Shown here one piece after another: positions 1-7,645 of a stretch of DNA of 10,865 nt. The stretch spans positions 1 through 10,865 of the forward strand of contig NWUY0303892045.1 of NCBI GenBank assembly GCA_004151065.3, read 5' to 3'. The translations under genes were made by a program, and so were the position numbers. The DNA comes from Larix sibirica (lineage: Eukaryota > Streptophyta > Pinopsida > Pinales > Pinaceae). The notes beneath the pieces were generated by a model that was not told the origin of the DNA, did no database searches, and worked only from the letters and a program-made list of their open reading frames with translations. Each line of letters opens with the position of its first letter. Within the stretch, counting starts at the first letter, position 1.

Positions 1-288
1 GGGCACTATAACCCTAGCACACCTTGTTTGGAGCCCCATCTGCGAAGTATTATTTATTGAGGAGCATTCTTAGCATTGAGGAGGGAACATTTATTCTCTC
101 GAGGACGTCCTACCTTATCTCCCTATTCCATCGACACAATTCTCGCATGCAGGGATTATATTGATCTACATCAGCTGATCTATCTACTGGTATATTGATT
201 CCTCCTATTTTATAGCATTTCGGTTTATCAGGGTTATAGATTTGCATGCAAGTGCATGCATACAGAGATCAGTGCATACTTTCATACT

Positions 289-421
289 CTATTCCTATAT
301 TGAGGCATAAGACTACTAGCCAACCACAGTACAACACAAAAAAAAGAAAAAAGATTTGTTTGGAATATTACACTCATTGTAATCATCTCATCCTTCTTTG
401 TCAGATCCATTTCAAATCACA
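289..421 (-). repeat. Putative 3' LTR of the gag-only element
   Basis: On the minus strand it begins TGTGATTTG directly after the G-rich polypurine tract. It shares collinear blocks with 2727-2878: on the plus strand ATTGAGG near the inner end, CAACACAAA in the middle, then GAATA and CTCATT, and a terminal CACA. The overall match is low and needs several gaps. The expected terminal CA (minus strand) is not preserved at 289-290. A TATAAAATA motif lies further along on the minus strand at about 209-217. If that is the element's U3 TATA box, the LTR is longer and continues past base 1. Confidence 0.35.
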
Positions 422-430
422 CCCCCCCAT
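422..430 (-). promoter_or_regulatory. Polypurine tract (plus-strand primer site)
   Basis: Minus strand reads AATGGGGGGG immediately before TGTGATTTG. A run of seven G next to a TG terminus is what a polypurine tract for second-strand priming looks like. Its place at the far end of the element from the primer-binding site supports the call. Confidence 0.45.
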
Positions 431-508
431 TGGGAGGCTTTTGGTGTCCAAAAGCTCAAGAAAACCAAACTGAATCAATGTGCATTCTATCTACTTCTCT
501 GGAAAGTG

Positions 509-620
509 GGCTCAACTCTAGCTCTCGACTACAACTCTAACTTTGGCTCTAGCTCGAGATCATGGCTCTGGCTACTGGCTCGGCTCCTGGCTATGGCTTT
601 AGGTCTTGGTTACGGCTCAC
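509..620. repeat. Degenerate GGCTCT/GGCTCC low-complexity tract
   Basis: About 110 bases are built from irregular copies of a hexamer-like unit (GGCTCT, GGCTAC, GGCTCG, GGCTCC, GGCTAT) with AGCTC inserts. On the minus strand, in one frame, this reads as alternating Glu/Leu/Pro and Ser/Arg/Ala dipeptides interrupted by stops. It could be the eroded low-complexity C-terminal part of the element's protein or a non-coding expansion before the polypurine tract. The plus-strand Leu/Ala-rich reading looks like a shadow of the repeat. Confidence 0.55.
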
Positions 621-1462
621 TTGTTCCCACTTCAGAAGTCTTCTCATTGACTCTTAGTTCCGTGCAATCACCTGATCTAAACTCTAGAGTCAACATCCAT
701 TCCCCTATCCCTCTCGGACTTGGAGATGGTGCATCTTGGTAGATCAATGAAGCCAAGTTGAATGTTGGTCTTTGCTTGTTTTATGGCATCCAAGAAAGCA
801 TTATGCAATCCCACAACAAATATATGAGAGCAAGTGTTGATCAGTCTTTGCTGCTCAGATGAATTGCTTGTCAACATGGAAGCAATTCTTTATTGTTGTA
901 TGTGCTAACCAACACTTTTCCTCTGCAACAACACTAATTGAATGACCTTCTTGGGTGAGAGTTCATAACCACCTATATGAAATTCTACGTGTGCCAAATC
1001 CTACACATGTATGTCTATAGGTGACAACATCATCAAGCTATGGAGATGGCCTTACTCATAATTCAATCAGAAACAATGAATGCCAAACCCAAACATTCTC
1101 CACCATCGGTGTAGATACAAATTCGGTATGCTCTCAGGAATGCTATCAACTATTAACCGAAACAACCAAACACACTAAGCAATGGTTGCTTCGTCCATTT
1201 CCATAGAATTCCAAGGAACCACCAAGGTCATTGTCCCCCATGCACCAATCTCTCAAACATCCCCAATAAGGGAATATTCTTCTAGAAGATGGAAGGAAAC
1301 ATTAATACAATTGGGGTTTCCCTTAATGTTTGCATCAATCTATTATCCTCGTCGATGGTGGATGCAAACCTCATTTGTTGCTTTAGATCCTTGGACAACT
1401 AAAACCACGTGGACTAAAGATGCAAGCAACTGTTCATCTCCCTCATTCTTCATCTCCACACT
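621..1462 (-). other. Degraded internal region of the gag-only element, no domain recognised
   Basis: This links the zinc-knuckle end of the gag-like frame to the low-complexity tract. The gag frame stays open for 39 codons after the stop at 1465-1463, then meets two adjacent stops and further ones. I see no reverse transcriptase, integrase or protease motif on either strand. The short open stretches on both strands resemble nothing I know. It is best treated as the eroded 3' part of the internal region. Confidence 0.4.
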
Positions 1463-2650
1463 CTACTCTTCGTTGTGCAACTCTGAATGAAGTCCCCAAC
1501 ACTTCCCTTCTCAATGACCACTTAAAGTACAATGATGGAAAAAGTTCTTTCTGCAGCATAGTTTGCTTGGCATATTACTCTCCATATGCCTCTGAGTTTG
1601 TTGTTGGTTAGGGGAAGTCCTCTTGACATTCTTCCTTTGAAATCAATCTAGTTTATGGCACGTGGATTTTTTCTCCTAGCAAGATGCCTCAACGTGGCTT
1701 TTCTTCCCACAAAATAAATGTGCCTCTAAGTATCAACAACGAGTGATGCTATGGCCTTTCTTCTTGCTGCAATGACAAAGAAGGGATGCATTTCCTAATG
1801 CATACCTCTTGTTCTTTTTATTCTTTCTAAGGTTGATGAGCTTGCTACCTCTTCTCAGTGCTAGTATAAGTTGAGTCTTCAAGCTCTTCTCATTACTACC
1901 CTTCTTCAATCTGTCACAAGAAGGTTGAGGAGGTAGTGGCAGGAGGTAGCACTTTGCCAACTCTGTCATATCTTGCGCCTTCACAAAAGTGGTCTTCATG
2001 GGCATAGAATTTTCTATTCTGCCATCGAAGCCGAGGCCTTCATGCTTGGCCCACGGTGTAGCTACAATGGGGCTCAACATGCCTTGTCTTCCCCTGCATA
2101 GTCCTAGTCCATCATAGCCCATTTTCCTTAATAGTTTTGAACCGATGCCTCTAGTATGCTTTTCAAATTCACCAAGCTGCTCTTGAGAAATGTTTACGGA
2201 AGCTGAACTTACCAGGGTTGTCTTAATCATGGTGATGGATATGGCAGTGGCAATGGATAGTGTCCTTACTCCCAAGTGCTCTGGGACAATTGCTTGGAGC
2301 TTTTCCAAGGTCTTATATTTCTTTGCAAACTCTTGTTGCAAGTGTGCCATAATCTAAGTAAGCCTATCTTCTTTTCAGCTATCCAACTAAATGACCTTCT
2401 CACCAAGTTGTACAAGATACATTCTATGCTTTTCCCAATCTATCATGAATGTAGTGAGGGTGTCTTGGCATTCTTCAAACTTATTCTTTAATAATCGCAA
2501 TAGTTTGGAAGAGCTCTCAAGTTGCTTCTCCATATTTATCATCCTCTTGTTGAAGATTTGGACTTGCTCATTCAAGCACTTATTCTCTTCTTGAAGCCAA
2601 GCATTGTTGGCCTTCAAGCTTTCCAACCTCTCTTTCTTTCCCTTACCCAT
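1463..2650 (-). pseudogene. Decayed gag-like protein: coiled coil, G-patch, three CCHC knuckles
   Basis: One minus-strand frame runs about 396 codons from the ATG at 2650, which lies 62 bases past the primer-binding site. Residues 1-87 start MGKGKKERLE and form a Leu/Glu/Lys-rich coiled coil. After three stops (2389, 2377, 2356) a 205-codon open stretch begins at 2350. Its residues 62-108 (2167-2027) carry a G-patch: HTRGIGSKLLRKMGY, then GLGL, then a final GLGF. G-patches activate DEAH RNA helicases and also occur at the end of betaretroviral proteases. A Lys/Arg-rich linker follows, then three CCHC zinc knuckles (about 1777-1736, 1720-1679 and 1540-1499), each missing one cysteine. Knuckles of this kind bind RNA in Gag. 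Further stops lie at 1735, 1678, 1645, 1513 and 1465, yet no frameshift is needed. The gag role is inferred from position and knuckles; no standard gag core domain was recognised. Confidence 0.75.
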
Positions 2651-2712
2651 GTTGAGGTCTGCAACGTTCTCTTCAAAGTTCTGGCAATTATGTTACAATA
2701 AAGGATGCAATT
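2651..2712 (-). other. Leader between primer-binding site and gag start
   Basis: This is a 62-base untranslated leader on the minus strand. It ends in CAACATGGG, a reasonable plant start context for the ATG at 2650. Its shortness matches small non-autonomous elements, and I see no structural motif in it. Confidence 0.45.
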
Positions 2713-2724
2713 GCTCTGATACCA
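2713..2724 (-). promoter_or_regulatory. Initiator-Met tRNA primer-binding site
   Basis: Minus strand reads TGGTATCAGAGC, the exact 12-base complement of the 3' end of plant initiator methionine tRNA, used to prime reverse transcription in many Copia and Gypsy elements. It sits two bases past a CA dinucleotide (proposed LTR end) and 62 bases before the gag-like ATG. This fixes the orientation of the element. Confidence 0.85.
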
Positions 2725-2726
2725 AG

Positions 2727-2878
2727 TGATTCGTGATTGAGGAACATATAGCCCTTCAACTCACCAACACAAATCCTATGTATAAATAAAATTGTTCTTA
2801 GTCTGTGTTCTCTATCTTTGATGTGAATAACTCATTCAATGATTACACGGACTCCATACGAAACATTAGCAATTCACA
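2727..2878 (-). repeat. Putative 5' LTR of the gag-only element
   Basis: About 152 bases on the minus strand start TGTGAATTG and end ATCA, two bases before the primer-binding site. A TATTTATA motif lies about 50 bases from its end. Its similarity to 289-421 is patchy, but the blocks are in the same order and both ends coincide with the primer-binding site and polypurine tract. The inner (3') end is well supported; the outer boundary is tentative and the real LTR could extend towards 3430. Confidence 0.4.
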
Positions 2879-4650
2879 AATTTGCATCTAAGAAACAATG
2901 ATCTTAGCTTGAAATGATGGGGCTAATCCAAAATATCAACAAACCAACTCTAATCCAAACATGGATGTGCTTCTATAGTCGCTTAAGTAATGATCTGTAG
3001 CTACACCAAAACGATCCCCTTTAATCATCAATCGATGGAGAGAAAGGTTCATTATATCCATGGTTAGAATTAGGGTGACTGCTCTATCTCTAAATGTTTG
3101 TGAACAATCAATTAAGTAGATGGACAGTCCTACACTTTTATCCTTCCATGGAAATGGGTTTTAAATCATGACTGGGCATATAATATACTCTTGTTCTCTT
3201 CACTTATTCTCTCTCCCAACTATATCAAGGCCCTTCCAATCCTAGAACGACCTTCCTCCCAATATTTATGCCCACACTCCTTTCCTCAGCAAGGTACTCT
3301 CAGCAAAGCACACTCACCCAATGCCAAGGGAAATACAAAGAGGACGCGCCCACATGTCAGATGGATTTGCAATGGTAATTGGCCACGTAACCCTAGCAAT
3401 TATTCCCACAAATTAGAGATCTTAATATCACATTTTCTTCATTGCTAAGACGTTACAAAGAGAAGGCATCCAAGGTACAATAGCTTAGGCACACCAGTGG
3501 TTTCCAAATCATTTTATCCTTGCAAGCACGTCCAAGGCCATAAGCCAGTAATTGGAGGGTGTAGAGAAATACTTGGTTAAGGGGAAAACAAATTCTAATG
3601 GTTTCCACGATCTCTACAATGTTGATGGGCATGAAAAAAGACCACAAGAAAGAGCAATTATGTTTATTGCTAGACAATGCCTCCACCCAACACAACCAAT
3701 ATCCCATGAAGGAGGTAGTGGGTGGATAACAACCGCAACGTGTTACAAATTCATTCCCGCTTTAGAAACAAAGGCCAACACCCCTTGATTTCACACTATT
3801 GATTTTTTTTACTTTCAAATGAGCATCCCAGGATAAATGATGGTTGTGGCCATTCCAATAGTCAACAAGACTACGAGTGAGAAACAATGATAGAGGACTC
3901 GTTTCCATTCAACAACTAAATGGTGGTGGAATCAAGTTGTGGGAAAATATAAACACTGACTAGTTTGTCAAGTTGTTCACCATGTGCATCGCATAGTTCC
4001 AAGCAGTAATCCCTTAAAACTAACATGCATCGACCGTGATAGGAGTTACCACATATACAAATATTAAATATTAAATTTGATGAGATCTACAAAGCACTAT
4101 TGCTTCAAAATTTATAGGGAAAAATCCCGTGAGAGTTTTTTAAACGTACATTTCAGACAGTAGACTTGCGTCCATCTTTAGGAGAAAACAATATGTCAAA
4201 CATGAGGCAAGCATCTAACTAAAAAAAATTCGATTAAGACATCTACACAAGAAATGATGAACATAATTTAAAACTCGTAATAAACATAGAGATTTTACCC
4301 TAGAAACCCAAATGGAAAAACCAACTTCGAATGGGGCTCAATATTTTCATTTAAGCAATCTCTAGTACAATGCATGCTCATGGCACTCTTGCTCCCCTTT
4401 CCATCATGTCCAAAGTTCCCTTTTGAGAATGAAAGCGTAGGAGCAAATAGAGAGAACCGAGGGTAAGGGAAGGCTAATAGCCATAACACTTCATTTCCCA
4501 TTCCTCAACTTTCTCTCCTATTTTGTTTTCTTGTTTTCATTTAATCTATTTGTCCTCTCACATTTGTCTCATTCATTTTCATTTGTTTTTTATTATACAA
4601 TGTTTGCTACATTTCTTTCATAATTTAATTGTTGAATGTATTTGTAGGTA
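2879..4650. other. Unassigned intergenic stretch
   Basis: About 1.8 kb between the two LTR-element relics. It contains only short chance-like open frames: about 85 codons at 3191-3448, and overlapping opposite-strand frames at 3453-3788. None shows a domain or repeat that I recognise. I found no tRNA, splice-consistent gene model or LTR copy matching 5974-6188. It may hold U3 sequence of the minus-strand element (up to about 3430) or the lost 5' LTR and leader of the plus-strand element. Confidence 0.4.
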
Positions 4651-5067
4651 TTGAGGCTTACACAATTTAGATCCATTTCGGATAAAAAAATGGGTAATAA
4701 TGACAAGGCACAAGCAGAGGGTCATCATTATGAAGATGAACCCAACGAAACCTCACAAATTATGGATATGATTGTTGAGTCTCAAAAAGAATTAGGGGAA
4801 AAATTGACAAATTTATTTAAGATTCTCAAGGGAGATTGCGAAAACTAATAAGGGGAACATTTGTCGCAAATGTTATAAGAGATGGAAATAGGACATCTAT
4901 GTGAGGACAAGTCACTCCTATATTCAAATGTGAAATAGGAATTTTTTAACCAACCAAATGAAATTACTAGTGGCTGCAAGTCAAAACCCCAAACTTAGGA
5001 AAACCTACCAAAAGGCATGAATTCATAGACTATAATTCATGAAAGAGGTCCAAGAAGAACAAGTTAA
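4651..5067 (+). pseudogene. Decayed gag-like N-terminal region of the second LTR element
   Basis: The frame begins at 4651, or more plausibly at the internal ATG at 4690 (MGNNDKAQAEG), and is open to 4845. It is hydrophilic, with an acidic middle and a helical stretch (IVESQKELGEKLTNLFKIL) that could be a coiled coil. Tandem stops at 4846-4851 follow, then more at 4876, 4936, 4996, 5026 and 5065, all in one frame. That frame continues without a shift into the protease domain downstream, which is the main evidence that this is one ancient gag-pro frame. No Retrotrans_gag core or zinc knuckle is visible, so the gag label rests on position. Confidence 0.45.
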
Positions 5068-5724
5068 CCCAACAAATTTAAGATCGAAATACTGACTATT
5101 GAAAATGAATTACAACTAAATATATCATTAGGTTCATTCTCATGTGCCCAACAAAACATCAATGAAGACATGCTTCAAATAGAAACAATTACTCTGAAGG
5201 ACCAAATACAATCATTGATTACAAAATGCATTCCTCCACATCTTAGAAAGGTTGATAAGATCCAAGTTGCAAGAAAAGAAGAAATAAAGCCTATAGTTCC
5301 CCTAGCAACCATGATTGGGAAATCACAACCTAAGACCTTGAAGCTTAAAGAAGTCATAAAATATTGAAATGTAATGATATTGATAGATTCTACCAATACT
5401 CATAACTATATACACGCCATTGCTACTACACAACTAAACCTTTTTGTGTACCCCACCAATGAGCTCACCATTAAGGTTGCTAATGGACAAATAGTCAAAG
5501 AAGTAAGAGCACAAGTCTCAATTCAAATACAAGAACTAGAATTACAGATACTAGGACTACACATTATACCACTTGAACAAGTGGATATGGTGCTAGGTGC
5601 AAAATGGTCGATGCAATTGGACACTTGTACCACAAATCTTGAAGAACATTCATGGAGTTTAACTAGCAAGATCAACATTACAAATTATATGGTTCCACTC
5701 TTAAGAAGAGTGAATTGCAACTAA
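5068..5724 (+). pseudogene. Retropepsin-like aspartic protease fragment
   Basis: A 219-codon stretch has a single in-frame TGA at 5365-5367. In the part after the TGA (numbering from the Met at 5374), residues 4-13 read IDSTNTHNYI, matching the (V/I)-D-S-G-S-T-H-N-F-I active-site block of plant Ty3/Gypsy proteases. Residues 32-40 read TIKVANGQI, the strand and flap region. Residues 73-78 read VLGAKW, matching the (I/V)LGxxW block near the end of the fold. These proteases cut Gag-Pol during particle maturation. The Gly of the catalytic Asp-Ser-Gly is Thr here (ACC at 5392-5394), which with the stop means no activity. After about 5705 the coding signal moves to the +1 frame (ELQLMKVHE and following), indicating a small indel just before the linker to the missing reverse transcriptase. 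Confidence 0.75.
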
Positions 5725-5960
5725 TGAAAGTGCATGAAACACAATCGAAAGGGCAATATTTTACCAAAAAACATACGGGTTTTATTAACGAGGTCAAAAG
5801 ACTTCAACATATGATGCAAATAATATAAAGGAACCTCACCAACACTCAAAAGTGGAAATGAAATCAAACCCCTAAAACTAGACAAACTTGATGCTGCCAA
5901 AGGAACGTGCTCAACGAAAGAGAAACCTATTTACTATGCTTTGAGGACAAAGCATTCCTT
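5725..5960 (+). pseudogene. Remnant of protease-to-pol linker and pol 3' end
   Basis: The first part (to about 5826) stays open in the +1 frame relative to the protease and reads as a charged linker (KVHETQSKGQYF, then FINEVKRLQHMM). The rest is stop-filled; its last codons before the polypurine tract give a short Lys/Arg-rich or acidic reading depending on frame, like the tail of a Gypsy pol. Nothing here resembles reverse transcriptase, RNase H or integrase catalytic blocks, so a deletion of most of pol probably lies within this stretch. Its exact junction cannot be placed. Confidence 0.35.
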
Positions 5961-5970
5961 AAGGGAGTGG
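5961..5970 (+). promoter_or_regulatory. Polypurine-like tract before the 3' LTR
   Basis: AAGGGAGTGG is purine-rich with one T and lies three bases before the proposed LTR start TGTTATAAAC. Position and composition fit a slightly eroded polypurine tract. Confidence 0.4.
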
Positions 5971-5973
5971 CAA

Positions 5974-6188
5974 TGTTATAAACATAATAATAATAAAGGC
6001 TAATGAAAAGTCAAAGGGCACATGCCTCTTCACCTCGTGACCAATGAATGTGTATAGGTGTATCCTTACAAGATCATTGTAATCATCTTATTGATATCTT
6101 ATAAATCATTTTATTCAGTATATATATTCCTATATATTTGGATACATATCTTTTGTCTTTTAGTAATAAACAAGAACTGCCTATTACA
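5974..6188 (+). repeat. Probable 3' LTR of the second element
   Basis: It starts TGTTAT and, in the boundary chosen here, ends ATTACA, giving imperfect inverted termini (TGTTAT against TGTAAT). A TATAAAT box at 6100-6106 and an AATAAA at 6165-6170 fit an LTR promoter followed by a polyadenylation signal. There is no second copy in the window to confirm it, and the right end could instead lie at a later CA dinucleotide. Confidence 0.4.
6100..6106 (+). promoter_or_regulatory. TATA box of the probable LTR
   Basis: TATAAAT lies 127 bases into the proposed LTR, a usual U3 position, with AATAAA about 60 bases downstream. The assignment depends on the LTR call. Confidence 0.35.
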
Positions 6189-6770
6189 GTGTCACTGAGT
6201 TCAATAAACCTGGAATATCCTTAAGGTTCAAGAATCCTTTAGATTATGTGATATACTTTCATCTCCACTCCTTTTCAACATCTTTGGATCCTTCCTCTAT
6301 AGGAGCATGCAGGAGTACTAGAAGTTTGTTGCCCCTGTGGTGATGTGGAATTTTTCAAGAAGTTGGGTTGGATTTTATCTATCTTTCCACCCGAGTTGAA
6401 ATTAGATTCATCAGGGTCAATGTATCATTGGGCATTTGTGATCCTTGGCTCATAGATTAAGCAGGAAGTGCAACTTCTCCTCAAGAGACCTTCGAGGTTT
6501 TAAGTCTCGAACATGGAAATACTTGAGTATGTCGATTTGTCAGAGATCCCTTTTATTTTCTAATGCAGTGGTCATCAAAGACATTATCAAAATACTATCT
6601 TTTAAAGAATTGTACAAGATGAATATTGATACGAGGGGCCCTAGGTACCAAGATTAGGATAAAGATTTGGGAAACAATTTCAGCTTTATGATTAAAAATA
6701 TTTACTAAATTCTACATTGGAAGCATCTCCTCAACCCTGTCCTAAATTGTTGATGGACAATCTCTAAACC
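6189..6770. other. Unassigned stretch between LTR and LINE remnants
   Basis: About 580 bases with no recognised product. The longest plus-strand frame (6445-6657, 70 codons) has no domain that I know. Several short plus-strand readings here could be strongly eroded upstream sequence of the LINE fragment, since they precede it on the same strand, but I cannot match any to reverse transcriptase blocks. Confidence 0.35.
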
Positions 6771-6789
6771 CAAGCACATGGGGATTCAT

Positions 6790-7001
6790 AGAGTACACAA
6801 TGTTTGATCTCTTTGTCATGGCTACAAACTTGGGGTCTTTGCATGGCTTATTATTTATCAAGTGCTACCTTCTAGAGCTCTGTTAGTTCAGAGAGGAATC
6901 GGTGATGGTCCTTGCTTAGTTTGTGGTCAACTAGACACAATGAAACACATACTTTGAGACTCCACATTTAACAAGAGATGTTGAAAATATATTGAAGATT
7001 A
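6790..7001 (+). pseudogene. LINE/L1-type reverse transcriptase C-terminal zf-RVT fragment
   Basis: In one plus-strand frame the peptide runs HGYKLGVFAWLIIYQVLPSR, then a short linker, then GIGDGPCLVCGQLDTMKHIL, a stop, and DS. This is the zf-RVT domain found at the C-terminus of plant LINE reverse transcriptases: the KxxxFxW(R/L) helix, the GDGxCxxCG block, then ETxxHxFxxC. The zinc pattern C-x2-C-x7-H-x4-C is visible with Cys codons at 6913 and 6922 and His at 6946; the last Cys is Ser (TCC at 6961). Stops at 6955, 6982 and just before the domain each sit where family members commonly have Trp (TGA from TGG). No reverse transcriptase core or endonuclease is present, so this is a truncated dead copy. 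Confidence 0.8.
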
Positions 7002-7640
7002 ACATTCAACTTTGTTTTAAGGGCCTCTTCATGAGCGAGCAATGTTGTTAGAAGATTCACATTACATAGTGCACTTTGCTTTCTCTAGAATTCAGCACTA
7101 CATGCAAGCATGCTTTCTCTGATGATGATGATAACAATAAACTAAATTATATAATAGTTTTACTATATAAAAGGAATGAAGAGAAAAACACAAAAAGATG
7201 AATGAAATATCCATATATACTCCGCCATATGACACCAAATAGCATTGAATTCTTCATGGCAATCGCTTATGTTGACAGTATCTCAATGACACACAAGATA
7301 GGAACAAATCACTATCTCACAAAAACCAGTGCTTGAGATAATATCTCAATCACAAATTCAAGACAGAAACAAATCCAGTTAACATCCAAAAATATCCACT
7401 CATAAATAGAATGCGTACATTCACTTAAACAACTAATCATCACAAACTAGAGACTACATCTAGAAAATTAAAAAATCATGACAAAATCATGCAAACTAGC
7501 ACTCGACATGCACACATTCCAGCAGAGATCAAAATAACTGAGTATTGTAGCATATGCACATGATTGATCTAAAAAAACATGAGAACTCACAATTGTAATA
7601 TCATAAGACAAAAATAGGGCTGGCCAACAAAATTTCATTT
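7002..7640. other. AT-rich stretch without a recognised gene
   Basis: About 640 bases with only short open frames. It begins with a possible eroded LINE 3' tail and a short GAT repeat near 7119-7131. An imperfect duplication is listed separately. No splice-consistent or domain-bearing segment was found. Confidence 0.4.
7279..7376 (+). repeat. Imperfect tandem duplication, period about 63 bases
   Basis: Two segments begin TATCTCAAT (7279 and 7342) and each continues through CAAGA to GAACAAATC or GAAACAAATC. The copies differ by a few substitutions and a small indel. It probably arose by slippage or unequal exchange; no function is implied. Confidence 0.5.
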
Positions 7641-7645
7641 GTTAC

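Larger units (their letters stand above)
289..2878 (-). mobile_element. Non-autonomous gag-only LTR retrotransposon relic
   Basis: On the minus strand the order is that of an LTR retrotransposon: a putative 5' LTR (2878-2727), an exact plant initiator-Met primer-binding site (2724-2713), a short leader, a gag-like frame starting at 2650, a degraded 3' part, a G-rich polypurine tract (428-422) and a putative 3' LTR (421-289). The internal region is about 2.3 kb and shows no protease, reverse transcriptase, RNase H or integrase motif, so it could only have moved with proteins from another element. Known plant classes of this shape are TR-GAG, LARD and TRIM elements; gag-only coding content fits TR-GAG best. 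No target-site duplication was found: the five bases outside the two proposed ends differ. The primer-binding site and gag frame are secure. The LTR pair is tentative, and the true 3' LTR could be longer and run off the left edge. Confidence 0.55.
4651..6188 (+). mobile_element. Ty3/Gypsy-like gag-protease relic with pol deleted
   Basis: This plus-strand remnant runs from a gag-like N-terminal segment, through a retropepsin-like domain in the same frame, to a polypurine-like tract and a probable 3' LTR. Only about 250 bases separate the end of the protease frame from the LTR, so reverse transcriptase, RNase H and integrase (normally well over 2 kb) are absent. I found no 5' LTR or recognisable primer-binding site upstream, so the left boundary is undefined. 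A protease followed directly by a pol-type linker favours an internally deleted Ty3/Gypsy element over an original gag-only one. Confidence 0.6.

Noticed and set aside
398-742. Plus-strand 114-codon frame rich in Leu, Ala, Ser and Gly
   Set aside because: It is the opposite-strand reading of the GGCTCN low-complexity tract and crosses the polypurine tract of the minus-strand element.
2276-2594. Plus-strand frames over the coiled-coil region
   Set aside because: They are antisense shadows of the gag-like frame, with Phe/Leu/Ser-rich composition and no domain.
3191-3788. Several 78-85 codon frames on both strands
   Set aside because: Overlapping opposite-strand frames of similar length with no domain, splice support or family resemblance; expected by chance at this size.
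4295-4501. Minus-strand 68-codon frame with Phe/Leu-rich reading
   Set aside because: No domain, no start context of note and no neighbouring exon signals.
5175-5396. Minus-strand frame opposite the protease
   Set aside because: Antisense shadow of the retropepsin-bearing frame.
6445-6657. Plus-strand 70-codon frame between the LTR and LINE remnants
   Set aside because: No recognised motif; it does not continue the LINE frame in any clear way.
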